This document shows positions 11,955-23,704 of a stretch of 64,000 nucleotides of DNA, piece after piece. This DNA is from Zingiber officinale (Eukaryota > Streptophyta > Magnoliopsida > Zingiberales > Zingiberaceae), in contig NC_055990.1 in assembly GCF_018446385.1 (NCBI RefSeq), positions 23,689,058 to 23,753,057 on the forward strand, given 5' to 3'. The notes beneath the pieces are model-generated. The model saw only the letters and a list, made by a program, of their open reading frames with translations, was not told the origin of the DNA and did not search any database. The position numbers were made by a program, and so were the translations under genes. Position 1 is the stretch's first letter. Every line of letters starts with the position of its first letter.

Positions 11955-12906
11955 AGGATGCGATGTGCTTATTTTAGATACTGGATTGGGAAGTGCAGAG
12001 AATCAAGCAAGGGTCAAGGAGTTGCTTCATGTGGAGGAATCAAAACTAGAGGAGGATGAGGGTAAGTGTTTTTACTCATAATATTATTTTAGCTTATGTT
12101 CAGATCAGTTGGCACTCGATTCTGTGCTTTAGGAAATACCACTCCAGCAGTGAGATGGGTTCGAGATGATAAATATGATTGCATCCGATTAAAACATTGC
12201 AAGGTGAGCTATATTAGTGTGTATCCCCCCTTCAGAGTACATATGTATTTGTATAGTAATTAATTTCAATATAGGCACATCAAATTACCTTAATTGTTTC
12301 TAGACATAGACTTAATCCTTTGGATTACTTTATTTTAATTGTTAGAGTATTTGCCACTACCTTTCTATTATTCATTCTTTTGCTTTGCAGGTTGTGACAA
12401 AAATTGATTGGCATCGGAAAGGAGACTATTTCACTACTGTCGTTCCTAGTGATATCCTAATTATGAATTTTAGTTGTACTTATTTTTAGTCATTCCTAGT
12501 GCCTATTTTATATCTCAGTTTTGTTTCTTTCTTTTTTCTAATACACACTGACAAATTGGAAATATATAAAAATCATGACATTATACCTAGTTACCTAGCC
12601 TTTGAGGCTGGAATCAGGATGAAACCTAAAGTGCCCTGAAAAGTTTAGGCATACCAAATTCTCTCAGTTTAATGACAGAGGTCAGTTGTGTTGCAAACTT
12701 TGTTATTTTCCTTGTTTTTCATTTACCGCGTCTAGATTAAGAAACTATGGCTTTCTAACTCAAATAAAAATTGCAATTCCTGCCTATCTTAGACCTAACA
12801 TTAACTTATTAATTGAACAGGTGTTTTAGATTGTAAATTTCATCCGAGGCAGCCATGGCTATTCACAGCTGGAGCAGATTCTGTCATTAAACTGTATTGC
12901 CACTAA
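11955..12906 (+). pseudogene. BOP1: Captured BOP1-like (ribosome biogenesis WD-repeat) exons
   Basis: Four exon pieces with splice sites can be read: 11955-12061 (LLHVEESKLEED), 12133-12203 (TPAVRWVRDDKYDCIRLKH), 12391-12451 (WHRKGDYFTTVVPS) and 12821-12906 (VLDCKFHPRQPWLFTAGADS, then a natural stop at 12904-12906). Together they match the region before the WD-repeat domain and the extreme C terminus of plant BOP1, a nucleolar protein of the PeBoW complex needed for 60S ribosome maturation. The exons that would encode most WD repeats are absent, so no functional protein can result. The site where a splice donor is expected after 12451 reads GATATC rather than GTATC, suggesting donor decay. 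Recognition is from memory of the family, not an alignment. Confidence 0.7.
12350..12511 (+). repeat. 162-bp segment duplicated at 13951-14112 (copy 1)
   Basis: This 162-bp segment contains the WHRKGDYF exon with its intron flanks. It appears again, identical as read, at 13951-14112 in the same orientation. See the entry for copy 2. Confidence 0.9.
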
Positions 12907-13950
12907 TGATAGATTCTCCAGGAAACTTTGAAGAATCTCCTCGAGTCAAGATACGTGAGTACTTGCTGATCCTACATGAATACGGTAGCAAGTTCATGTT
13001 CTTTGCTTGATAATTTATTCTTTTTTGACCAATTCATTTCCGCAAACCCCTTACCTGTAAGCACCAACTAGTATCCTTATTGTCAAGAATTAATTTTATC
13101 AACGACTTATAAGTTTGGTATGCATATTTCTTATGATGTTGAACCTTGACTTTGAGACACATGATGGCTTTGTTTTATTTTTTTTGTTGAATTTTCTATC
13201 CTGTAAGTTTCAACTCCACTAGTATCATGTTTCCATAGATGATGCTGTCTTAGATGTTGGAGTCGTGACTCATTCTTTATACTGATGTTTCTGTGTGGAA
13301 TTTTCCCAGTTGTCCTGTTCATTGTTTGATGTTTCTGTGTGTGTTGTAGCTGAATTTGGTTGTAGCTTCTGCAAGCTTTCTTCACTTTCTTCCCTCCACT
13401 ATCTGTTAACAAGTTTGATCTTTACAATTCAGTTATAAGAACAAACAATATGACCAAAGGTTGACAGCTTTGCTTCATCCTTTTTACATTTCAGTATGTG
13501 GATGAAAGCAAATATGTACTGATGTACCTAAATGGATTTACAAAAATATCTTTGAAATGTTTTGTCATACAGATATGGCATCTAGTATAATTTTTTCCAA
13601 CTTGATTGTTGCATTATCATATAATGAGATTAGGTGCACAGCTTGCAGTCAGTTTATTGTTTTTGCTAAAGATCATTGCTAGTAGGCCGACAAAAGACAG
13701 GTCTAAAATGAAGCCTAAGAAAACATGCTTAAGATGATATTTTAAGATTTTCTAAACATTGGATCGTTGCGGAAGGTTGTGATTGGCACGGCAAGTGTTC
13801 TAAAATGAAGCCAAAGAAAATGGGGGAGAAAATAAGGTTCGGCTTGAGGAATTTATGCAATAAAGCAGTTTTATATTTGATTCCTTCTTTAATTATATTG
13901 CGTGTGTTCCTAAGCTGCAACCTATTAATAATTTTAGTTTTATAATGTTC

Positions 13951-14112
13951 TTTGCCACTACCTTTCTATTATTCATTCTTTTGCTTTGCAGGTTGTGACA
14001 AAAATTGATTGGCATCGGAAAGGAGACTATTTCACTACTGTCGTTCCTAGTGATATCCTAATTATGAATTTTAGTTGTACTTATTTTTAGTCATTCCTAG
14101 TGCCTATTTTAT
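13951..14112 (+). repeat. 162-bp segment duplicated from 12350-12511 (copy 2)
   Basis: This exact second copy of the BOP1-like WHRKGDYF exon and flanking intron lies 1.6 kb downstream of the first, inside the same CACTA element. Flanking sequences differ. No short target duplication or microhomology is obvious beyond a few T residues, so the mechanism is unclear; repair-template switching is one possibility. Confidence 0.9.
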
Positions 14113-14230
14113 TCCTAGTCACCTTATTTCAATGACAAGAACAAGGGTTCTCATGGCCAATATGTGTCTATTAATGGGATTTTCAATGTCTTGCTTACCA
14201 CGCTAATCCTACTTATGATTGGATTTGCAG

Positions 14231-14320
14231 CTTCAAGATATCAAACTCTACACCTTCTATATGGAGCTAGATTTGCAAAAGCCATATCTAACTCGAGGAA
14301 GTGACTTATTGACATGGGAG
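14231..14320 (+). pseudogene. Captured exon of unidentified gene
   Basis: A 90-bp open stretch lies between a good acceptor (TTTGCAG) and a good donor (GTAGGT). It reads LQDIKLYTFYMELDLQKPYL, then TRGSDLLTWE. It has the codon-like composition of an exon and lies between the BOP1-like and kinase-like fragments. I do not recognise the source. Confidence 0.45.
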
Positions 14321-14510
14321 GTAGGTGTACCTCTTTAGTTCCGATTTTAACCAAATATCCCTATAAAGATTCATTTGTGTGCTCTTAACATATCTATTCC
14401 TACAACGTTGTTATCTAGGATTAGCATTTATTTTGTTAAATGTGATTTATGCACCTATAATTATTCTGGTGAAGTTAGCATTCTATTAAACTAGATTATG
14501 ACCTTTGCAG

Positions 14511-14613
14511 AGAACTTATTGGTAACCAAGGACTTTGTGAAGATAGCAAATTTTGGCCTTGCTCGTGAAGTTCATTCGAAGCCACCATTCACAGAATAGG
14601 TTTCAACACGCTG
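14511..14613 (+). pseudogene. Captured MAK/MHK-like protein kinase exon, inactivated
   Basis: The exon follows the acceptor TTTGCAG and ends at a GTAAGC donor. It reads [20 protein letters not shown], then VHSKPPFTE, stop, VSTRW. This corresponds to the catalytic-loop end, DFG motif and activation segment of MAK/ICK/MHK kinases, members of the CMGC group. Two changes mark it as dead: the magnesium-binding Asp of DFG is Asn (NFG), and the Tyr codon of the TEY motif is a TAG stop at 14597-14599. No other kinase exons are visible. Confidence 0.75.
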
Positions 14614-14719
14614 GTAAGCATGTTTATGACAAGCACTTGTGATCTTATATTTTTTATTTGATACATGTACACATTTGTTTTAGTTATTTGACATATGGTG
14701 GATTTATGTGTTTTTACAG

Positions 14720-14800
14720 TTTACAAATATCAAGTACTCCAGAGTTGAAATTGATGAAGTGCAGTTCGAGTGGGTTGAATGCATGCTAGATTACATTTGA
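14720..14800 (+). pseudogene. Captured terminal-exon-like fragment, unidentified
   Basis: After an acceptor TTTTTACAG the sequence reads NIKYSRVEIDEVQFEWVECM, then LDYI and a stop at 14798-14800. It is followed by AT-rich sequence resembling a 3' untranslated region. I do not recognise the gene of origin. Confidence 0.35.
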
Positions 14801-15049
14801 AGTGCGGTTCTACCTTGATGTGTTAAAAGAATGTTCTACCTTGATTTTGATATCTATTAGCTAGCTTTTGATGTAAAAAGAATGTTTGGGTATTTTATGG
14901 ATATTGTTGTAAGAAGATTATTTATATAATTTGTGAATATTTGTGTATTTTATGGATATTATTGAATGAAGAATATTTGTACAATTTGTGAATATTTGTG
15001 TATTTTTTTTTGTTATTATCGGTTTTAAAATCAAATCTGTGCTGTTAAA

Positions 15050-15372
15050 AAATATACATATTACATCGGTTTTCCACCGATGTAAAACCGGTGTTATAAA
15101 GTAATATTACATTGGTCATTTACCGCTGTCAAAACTGGTGTTATTAACATACAATATTACATCGGTTTTACACCGTTGATGAAACGGTGTCGTTAAGTGA
15201 TACTACACCGGTTAATAACCGATTCGAAAACCGGTGTCGTTAAATGATACTACACCGGTTTTAACCCGATGTCTAAAATGGTAGACTTTTAACATCGGCT
15301 TCATAGACATCGGTCGAAAATCAAATAGACACCGGTGGAAAATCGATGTCTATGAAGGTTTTTGTTGTAGTG
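15050..15372 (+). repeat. CACTA right subterminal repeats and terminal inverted repeat
   Basis: Multiple ACATCGGTTTT, ACACCGGTT and AAACCGGTGT blocks in both orientations lead into the terminal GTTGTAGTG. They mirror the left end and are followed by the TCT target duplication. Confidence 0.85.
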
Positions 15373-16400
15373 TCTCCTTGGTCGAACCACCTAGGTGCTA
15401 GCACACCTATTGTTTGGTCTTCTCCACCTAATTAGTTCATGTGGATACGCATAGAGAGTTGTCTACTTTGACAACTTGAGATCCGGCATCTCCTTAGACA
15501 AGCGGGACTCGCGAAGGGCATGCTACGAGGGTAAAACTCTTTAACATATAGTTCTAGTGTAGATCTATAGGTTGGTAAACTCGTACTCGTAGTTTTTCGA
15601 ATTTTTATTCTTCGCACGGATCCAGTGGCGGGGTTTCGGGGTTTCCGTGACGCGAAAAAGTGGTTTTCGCAACCCGAAAAACCCAACATCATCTTGGAGG
15701 ATCGTCGCCCACACGATGTCCAAGGCGAGGCGAGGAATACGGCAGAAGATCTCGAGGTCATTAGCTTACAAAGAGAAGGTATAACTAGTAATATCATACT
15801 AGTTATTTTCTTTGTAAGAATTCTAAATACAAGAGGTAATTAGATCTAGTTTATCGAATTTATTTTTCAAGTTTGTGTTTTCTTCTTTTTCGAATTTGTG
15901 ATTCGATTATTCTTTTTGGTTAACCTAGAGTTATTTAAGGAAATTAAATATTATCTTTCTTTAAAAGGCTTTTCCTAGGCGGTGGCGGTTGCTCTCATAT
16001 CCAAGAAGGTCATGTACCTCGCCATGCAGTCCTGGAAGCCAATTTTGGAAATTAATATTTAATGGAATTAATAATTTAGGTAGATTTGAATCAATAGTGT
16101 TAAGTTCCGTTTGCGATTCAAATCTAAACCATTAAGAACAGATAAGTTAAATTTGGAATCAATGGTGTTAAGTTCCGTCTGCGATTCCTAATTTAATTTC
16201 TAAAGAACACAATAGGTTATTTAAGGAAAAGTTCGACACTTGTACAAAAATTTATGTACAGTGGAACCGGTACGTTTTCCTAGGACTAACCAACAACATG
16301 TACATGAATGTTTTATTTATCTATCTTCGCACGGATCCGTGGCTAGCTTCGAGGTTTTCGTAATGCAAAAGGCGATTTTTGCGGCTCGAAAGTTCTAATA
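15373..16400 (+). repeat. Long host LTR, 3' part, ending at primer site
   Basis: This is the continuation of the host LTR after the CACTA insertion. It contains two related blocks around CTTCGCACGGATCC (about 15612 and 16325). It ends TTCTAATA immediately before the primer-binding site, where CA would be expected. No coding sequence is recognised. Confidence 0.6.
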
Positions 16401-16401
16401 G

Positions 16402-16415
16402 TGGTATCAGAGCCA
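16402..16415 (+). other. Primer-binding site of the host retrotransposon
   Basis: TGGTATCAGAGCCA matches the complement of initiator methionine tRNA, so the host element reads left to right and its LTR ends near 16400. Confidence 0.8.
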
Positions 16416-17140
16416 CGTGCGAAGCTTGTACATGTTTGTATTTGTTATTACGAAAAGGTTTCAGATCTATAAGTTTCTGTAATTTTTCTACTTTTATGGA
16501 TTTTGTGAGTATTTTTCTTGTAGAGGCGAAGCAACAAGTGCTTGGACACTTGTAGGCTTCAAATACCAAGAAAAACCTTCCGAAACGACTAGGTCTCGCC
16601 CAAACAAAAATTATTTTTTTTTGGGACAACGACTTAAGGCACTATTAGATCAGTTTGGGGCACTCGCGATATTCATTTCGCGATAAGGGGTGCTGCCCCT
16701 AACCCCACAAGGGGCATTATCTCGCGATCGCGCCCGAAAATCGCTAAACAGGACCGCCGAGAAGTTGTGACTCATAAAATTGATAAAATAGTAGTAAAAT
16801 TATAGAAATTTATGTAAAATACATAATTTAAAATTATGTATAATGTTGTGATGGTCATGACCCAAAACCCCAATGTGGTTGGTTAAAATTGTGTTGTAAT
16901 TCATAATATGTCATGCGCGCCATTTTAGTATTGTGCGTGTTGTATATGATATGTGACCTGTGCGTCGTGCCTCCCTTATTATGTTCCTGTTGTAAATAGA
17001 TTTTAGACTCGAATGTAACTCAAGTTTCATATTTGTAATGTACAAACTGAAACGGTGGAAGGTCCACTCAAGAAGGAGTTACGAGGAGGGTGCTGTCAAC
17101 ACATGGCGGTCAAAAGGAGGCGCTTGAAGAAGCTGTTAAT
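16416..17140 (+). repeat. Internal leader of host retrotransposon, no gag seen
   Basis: Sequence downstream of the primer site shows no gag or pol frame. It includes a GC-rich patch with TCGCGAT repeats and a potential hairpin (about 16665-16735). The right-hand LTR partner is not in the window, so the element is truncated or is a large derivative without genes. Confidence 0.45.
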
Positions 17141-19435
17141 CCTAGGTTGATTTTGCTTCATTTTTCATGAGTTTCAACTTGATTCCAAATCCTTGGTTTG
17201 GATTTTTCAAGCTACCGATTGATAGAAATTTTGTCCACTTAATTTAGCTATGATTTTGGCAATTTTGAAGCTCGATTCCAGCTGTATTGGTTGATTTGCT
17301 AGTTGCCTTGAGTGAGAATTGTACCTATTTGATTTAGTTTGATTTTAGACTCTTATATCATGTTAATATTGTTTATTAGTTGGTTTATTATTGTAGATTC
17401 TGAAATTATATGACTTTGAGGTAAAATTCAATTACTCTAAAATTATATCGAATATTTAGTTGTGATTATTTGAGTTACGATAATATTATGTGATAATGTT
17501 TATTTGAGATATTTCATATGGAAACTCGTTATAAATAGACCATTCTTGTCAACAAAATTATTCAATCATAATTGAGCACCGCTATTGATTTAATATTTTT
17601 AACGCTGTAATAAATTTTCAAGTTAAAGAGCTTAATAGTAGATTAAAAAAAGAGATAGTTGAATGCCCTTGGACAATGGTGCAATGACAAAGCGCTTTCA
17701 TAGTTAACTAGATACTAATTGCATGATTCTTAACTGTGGTACATTACAGATTAATTTCCTGTAATGAAAAGATAACTCTAGAATGTTGGTTGTGCAGCGT
17801 GTCATTCTCACTTTCGAATTTTTCCTAATAACCGCTAAAAAAATTTCATTAAATTGAATCAGTCACTTCTAAGAATTATTTATATTTTTAAATTAATTAA
17901 TTTATTATATCAATTATAGTGATCAAAATCAAGATAATTTTGAATCTTGAGCACTCCTGATCCAAAAGAATAACTTTGGAATATGCATATGAATGAGTTA
18001 TTATATCGAGCGGTTTGGACATTCAAATCTTATTTTATCCTAGATGTCAAGACATTAATTCCTCACATATGCCAAAAAGTGAATTCCTAATACAAAATCT
18101 TATTCATAAACTAAATTTAGAATTTCTTCTTAATCCAATTAATATTTTATTAAGTAATTTGTATTTATAATTCTCAATAAATTTTAGTAGATATTTTCAA
18201 ACAATATGTCTTTTTAAATTATTAAATTTGTATTTACCTTATTTATCGATTATTAATCATAATTAAAAACATTTAGAGAAAAAATATAATTAAATACCTA
18301 AAATAAACATGAAGTTTTTACAATCTTGCTCTAATCCTACTCCACCGGTCCAATTTCCATCGTTAATTATTTTTAATAGCTAGGCATAATAAAATAGGAA
18401 AAGGTAGGAAATTTAATAAAAAGCATCAAACAGTTTGTTTTAATTATTTTTAGTTGACAATGTATATCCTGTTTAAGTCAACTAATTTGAGAAATCATTT
18501 TATGAAAAATTTCCAACTTTTAGGATGTATCAAAAATGCTTACAGAACTTCCTCAGTTCATCATTTTATCAGTTAATTTATTAAAATTCTAGATATTTGC
18601 ACCACAACAAATAGTCTCATAAGTTGATCACGTGGAGTTAGAGTATAGATCCTCTAATCCATAATTATTGATGTCATTTTAATTCAGTTCTTTTTTTAAT
18701 TTACATGTTAAATTATTATATATATAATATATTCACTATCAATGACTTTTATTCATTTGATTTAATAATAAATTATAATCTAGATTCTTCATAATTAATT
18801 TAATTGAATTTTAACCGTCGTTCTATATGTAAATTATGAAAAGGACTGGAAAGAGAGAGCAGATTGCGAACATATGCACTGAGTTGTTCCGGAGGAATCA
18901 TATTTGATGCAGTTGGTTTCAGCCCCACGTGGCAGTTAGTTCAAGGAGGGAGGGAAGGCCCCACATCAATCAGATTCACCACAGCCGCTGTGGCGCGACA
19001 GCTGGCATCGCCGTCCGTTTTGCATTTCTTTTATATGATAAGGTGGACGACAGACCATCACAAATCAGGTGCGGATTTAGTTTGTTATAATAATATTGTT
19101 ATTATATTATGCCTTCAACGGATTTACACGTGGGTGGATGAGAGTCATGACCCATCCACATGTACATTTATGAAATTAAAATAACTCCAAATAGAAATTT
19201 GTAATTAAAAACTATTAAAACAATTATGGCGGACCTAAATTTATCTGGACAAGAATCCTCGGTGGTGCAGGATTCCTAAATTAATTCTGGACTCTGGACT
19301 CTGGACTCCTATTTATTCATTGATAAGTAGATTATATTTTATCTTTTATCTGCTAAATAAATGAAGTACAGTTCTTCTCATCAATGAGTTTACAAGGTGT
19401 TTCTTAATCCAAAAGATTCTAATTATGCTGTCCGT
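17141..19435. other. AT-rich noncoding stretch
   Basis: I see no gene here. A short more GC-rich patch at 18850-19150 contains G-box-like CCACGTGG at about 18930 and a 106-codon frame without recognisable similarity. It could be a remnant promoter. Confidence 0.4.
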
Positions 19436-20527
19436 TGGATCGTAAAGACCATTAGAGAGGGTGAAAAACGATAGTTAAAAATCGAGAATTAAATCGAGTA
19501 CGTAGCGGAAGAGAAAAATAAGAACAACGTTGATAAATCAAGTTTTAATTGGTTCGGAGCATTTGTCAACTCCTATTCCAAAATTCACACTCGTCGAGTA
19601 TTTTCATTGAGCAATCCATTAATAGTTCACAAAAAGAATTACAGGATAAATACAAGAACTATAATATAAACTTCGACAACAAAGGAAATAAAAATTAAAA
19701 TCGCAGTTTGTCGAAGAAGCTTCACAGCGTCACAAGAGTGTCTTTGTAGCAGCCGCAAGAACGCAATTGCAGAAGAAAATTGTTCCTACTGCTCTTGGTG
19801 GAAGACTGCTTATATAGATAGTTCTGGGCGCTTGGATTCCTTCCAGACACCTGGACCGTGACGTCGGCCAACCAATCAGCACGCTCTAAGCTAACGAGCA
19901 TATAAGCCTTGGGCACTCCAGACGCCTGGATCCCTTTCCGGGAGTCCGAACCACCTTTTCCAACAAATCATTTTCCTTCAAGAAAAATTTAGTCCGAGGC
20001 AAATAAAAATTATACTATCGTGCAAAATAAAGTTAGCACAATATATAACAAGTAGAGTAGTAATTAGATTCTGTCTTCTCGAGTCCAGAATCTAATCAAT
20101 ATCTCAACTTAGATTTCTGAAATGGATCTAAGTTGGATCGACACCTACTGTTTCCTCAAACAGGAAACGTGTTCTTACCAAGTCACTCATCTCTAGTGAT
20201 TTACCTTAACTTACCGCTTTGCCAGACATCCGATCAGCCCGTCGACCTATCTGGACTTCGTGCTAGCTATCTGGTCGGCCTTTTAACCTAGCTGAACTTC
20301 GTGCCAGATATCTGGTCATCCCGTCAACTTATCTGGACTTCATACCAGCTATCCGGTCAACCCATCGACTTAGCTAGATTTCTTGTCAAATATCCGGTCA
20401 ACCCGTCGACCTATTTGAACTTCTCCTACACACTTAGTTAACCCGTTAGATCACAATAAACCTAACTTAACTTACTTTGTCATTCATCAAAACCTGAGTT
20501 AGACCGTTAGTGCACCTTGCACCAACA
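19436..20527 (-). repeat. 3' LTR of decayed Copia element
   Basis: About 1.09 kb, ending CACCTTGCACCAACA like the LTR at 5684-7014 and so from a related family. From about 20222 to 20425 it holds a degenerate array of roughly 45-bp units built on CTGGACTTCGTGCCAGCTAT and GGTCAACCCGTCGACC. The same array is in the right copy at about 23355-23605. Confidence 0.7.
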
Positions 20528-21864
20528 ATCTCTCCCTTTTTGATGCAATGACAATCTGTGTTAAGTTAGGAAAAAAATAATATGCAAAAATGATATAGTT
20601 TTTAAGTTAGTCTTGTTTTAATGTTATGTTTTGGTATTTTGCTAACTTAATCCACCTAACCCTCTCCCTTTGAGATTTATCAAAAAAATAGAAATAGACA
20701 ATTCATGGAAAAATTGGCTAAGTAAATTAACGAAAATATCTTGACAATAGAAAATGTTTAGGATTACTTGGGGAGTTAACTTATAAAATAAATTAATTAA
20801 CTTTAAATTTTTTTTAAAGATATCTTATAAAGTGATTTTCAAAAGTAAAAACTTTATGTCAGGATTTCCAGAAATAAGGTGATTGTGAAATTATTTTCCA
20901 AATCTACAAAGTTTTCAACATATATACGATTTCCAAAAAGTACAAAAATTTGATAATTCTAAATTTTTATAAAAATAACTTTAAATATTAGAAATTTTGC
21001 AAAAGAAATTTTTTTGCAACAATAACTAGTTATTAAGGTTAGAAAATTTAAAAATTTTCAAAATAAAAATAAGAAATATTTTGAAAATAGCTAGGTTTTT
21101 TAAGATAATATTTGGAAAACTTTTTCAAAATTAGAATTTTGAAAAAGATATAAGGGATGTTTTCAAAAATGAATAAAATGGTAAAACTAAGATGTTTTCG
21201 AAACTATAATATTTCAAAAACTTAAATAGTTGTCAAACTAATTTTTAAAATCTATATAAAAAAAATTTTGAAATGTGTAAGAGTGATAAAGTGTGAAGTG
21301 TTTACAAACTTTACAGTTTTGAAAATGCTAGTAGTAAAAAAAATGAAACAATTTTTAAAATAATTTTTAAGTTATTAATTCTCTCCTAAACCTGACATTA
21401 TTTCAAAATAGACAACTAAAAAATATCCTTAACTGTCTAATCATTAGTTACTTACTAACTATCAGAAGATAACAGTTTTCACTTGGTTAGTCAGGTGAAG
21501 TTAATTTGTCCAGTTAGTGTTTGACTAAGCTGAAAAACTTAACCTGATTACTGTTAGTTTGGTATTTAACGCTCAGACTTGTATTGATGCACTGATATAA
21601 GCATCTTAAGTCCAGACAATCTGCCTATACATCTCACCCCTTTCTAAGTTTAGCAATACACAAACGAGGTAGTCCTAGTGTGTTGGTGAGATGTTCAAGT
21701 CCTAGATCTATAGGAGCATGCTTTCTAATGGTTTGATCTTGACTAAGGCTAAAAATAATTTTGAAAATTTTAAAAATAAGGAAAGTTTTGAGAAAAATAA
21801 ATAAAAAATTTTATCCTAGAATTTAAAAAAATAATTTTTGAAAGTAAATTTGAAATTAAGAGTC
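20528..21864 (-). other. AT-rich internal sequence of the Copia element
   Basis: Between the purine tract and the end of pol there is about 1.3 kb of AT-rich DNA without a recognisable frame. Confidence 0.5.
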
Positions 21865-23139
21865 CTAGTCTATTAAACACATTCCTAATTGTCGACCCAA
21901 GTTACTAAATTCACTTTCAGAGAGGGGTTTAGTGAATATGTCAGCTAGATTTGACTTGGACTCAATGTATTTGAGTTCAATGTCACATTTAGTGACATGA
22001 TCCTTGATAAAGTGATGTCTAATTTCGATGTGTTTAGTTCTTGAATGATGTATAGGATTTTTGATTAAATTAATTAATTGAATTAACATTATCAATTAGT
22101 ACTTTTGTATTTGTAAAGTTTAAATTGAAGTCTTTTAAAGTGTGCATTATCCATAATAATTGGGCAACATATTCTCCTATAACTATATATTCTGCCTCAA
22201 TAGTAGATAAGGCAACACAATATTACTTCCTACTAAACTAGCTGACAAGTGATGAGCCAAGTAGCTGACACCCACCATTTGTACTTTTACGGTCTAATTT
22301 ACAGCCAACATAGTCTGAGTCAGAGTAGTCTATGAGTTCAAAATTAGGTGTTCTAGAATACCAGATTCCTATATTTAATGTTCCTTTGAGATATCTAAAA
22401 ATTCTTTTGGCGTTAGTCAAATGTGATTCTTTAGCACATATTTGATATCTAGCACACATACTAACTACAAATAAAATATCAGGTCGACTTGCAGTTAAGT
22501 ATAGAAGACTACCTATGACACTCTTATAATATTTTAGGTCAACTGATTTTCCATTTGGGTCATCATCTAAGGTTGTGTTAGTTGCCATAGGTATCTTTAT
22601 TTCTTTAGTATTTTTCATTCTAAATTTTTTAAGTAATTGCTTAATATATTTTTGTTGATAAATGTAATTTCCTTCATTTGTTTGTTTAATTTGTAACCCT
22701 AAAAAGTAAGTTACTTTACTTACTAAGCTCATTTCAAATTCTTGTTCCATTAGGGTTATAAATTCTTGTAAAAATTCTGAGTTGGTTGTCCCGAAGATTA
22801 TATCATCTACATATACTTAAGCTATAAAAATATCTTGGTTGATTGATTTGACAAATAGAGTTGGGGCAATTTGTCCTTGATTGAACCCTTTGGAAATTAG
22901 GTAAGAGGTTAACGTTTCATATCATGCCCTACGTGTTTGTTTAAGACCATATAAGACTTTCTTAAGTTTAAATACATGGTCAGGATGATCTAAACTCTCA
23001 AATCCAGGTGGCTGACCTACATAAACTTCCTCTTTTATTAGCTCATTTAAAAAGGAGGATTTTACATCCATTTGATAAAGTTTAAATCCTTTATGGGCTG
23101 GATAACTAAGTAGCATTCTAATGGACTCTGGCTACTGGG
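21865..23139 (-). pseudogene. Copia pol remnant: reverse transcriptase and RNase H
   Basis: Three minus-strand frames together cover the C-terminal half of Copia pol. 23116-22922 has [11 protein letters not shown] and [10 protein letters not shown] (reverse transcriptase core). 22750-22238 has VTYFLGLQIKQ, SRPDILFVV and the RNase H segment DSDYVGC followed by KSTNGG. 22095-21865 has KSNLADIFTKPLSESEF, the C-terminal signature. The YVDD catalytic region near 22800 is interrupted by a stop and frame changes. Integrase and protease are missing. The copy cannot encode active enzyme. Confidence 0.85.
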
Positions 23140-23149
23140 GTATATGTTA

Positions 23150-23704
23150 GCACAATATAATACCCTGCAAGATAAGTGTTAGCACAATATAAAAAAATAG
23201 AGTAATTAGTTCCTATCCTCCCAGGACCAGGAACTAATCAATGTCTCAGTTTAGGGATCCAAAATGGACCTAAACTGGACCGACGCCTATTGTCCCTCAA
23301 CTAGGACGTGTCCTCACAGTCACTCTCCTCCAGTGACTTACCTTTATTTACCTTTTTCTAGATATCCGGTCAGTCTGTCGACTAGTCTGGACTTCGTGCC
23401 AACTATCTAGTCAGCTTTTCGACCTAGTTGGACTTCATGTTAGCTATCCTGTCGGCTCGTTGACCTAGTTGGGCTTCGTACCAGATATCCAATTAGCCCA
23501 TCGACCTATCTAGACTTTGTGTCAGCTATCTGGTCAGCTCGTCAACTTAGCTGGGTTTCACACCAGTTATCTGGTCAGCCCGTCGACCTAGCTAGATTTC
23601 TCCTGTACACTCAAACAAAGTGTTAGATCATAACAAAATTAACTTAACCTACTTTGTCATTCATCAAAACCTGAGTTAGACCGTTAGTGCTAACCACACC
23701 AACA
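23150..23704 (-). repeat. Truncated 5' LTR of the Copia element
   Basis: This piece is homologous to 20010-20527: both run from GTTAGCACAATATA through the CTGGACTTCGTGCC array to the CACCAACA end. The other half of the LTR is absent, and pol sequence is joined directly to it near 23140, implying a deletion of gag, protease, integrase and half the LTR. Confidence 0.75.

Larger units (their letters stand above)
9884..15372 (+). mobile_element. Non-autonomous CACTA transposon carrying captured gene exons
   Basis: The left end reads CACTACAAGAAAAA and the right end, on the opposite strand, CACTACAACAAAAA, both continuing into CATAGACATCG. These are classic CACTA (En/Spm) termini. The 3-bp target duplication TCT flanks both ends (9881-9883 and 15373-15375). 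Subterminal regions are dense in ACATCGGT and ACCGGTGTC motifs in both orientations, as expected for transposase-binding sites. No transposase frame is visible. Instead the 5.5-kb interior holds a GC-rich 5' block and several exon-sized fragments of host genes with splice sites, so this is a gene-capturing element. It inserted into the long host LTR. Confidence 0.92.
19436..23704 (-). mobile_element. Decayed Copia retrotransposon
   Basis: An LTR (19436-20527) on the left and a 5'-truncated copy (about 23150-23704) on the right enclose AT-rich sequence and a broken pol, all reading on the minus strand. A purine tract (plus-strand atctctccctttttga just after 20527) marks the 3' LTR. The flanking bases (TCCGT left, ACTTC right) do not match, so rearrangement or deletion has occurred. 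It abuts the gag of another Copia family at 23705. Confidence 0.7.

Noticed and set aside
16402-16415. tRNA gene fragment
   Set aside because: Only the short complement of the tRNA 3' end is present, as expected of a primer-binding site; no cloverleaf follows here or at 5669-5681 and 23981-23993.
16665-16735. Stable hairpin around TCGCGAT and AAGGGGTG repeats
   Set aside because: Arms match only in pieces with interrupted pairing; less convincing than the perfect repeat at 49937-50012.
18864-19184. A 106-codon plus-strand frame
   Set aside because: No domain, no splice signals and no conservation cue; kept only as a note in the noncoding entry.
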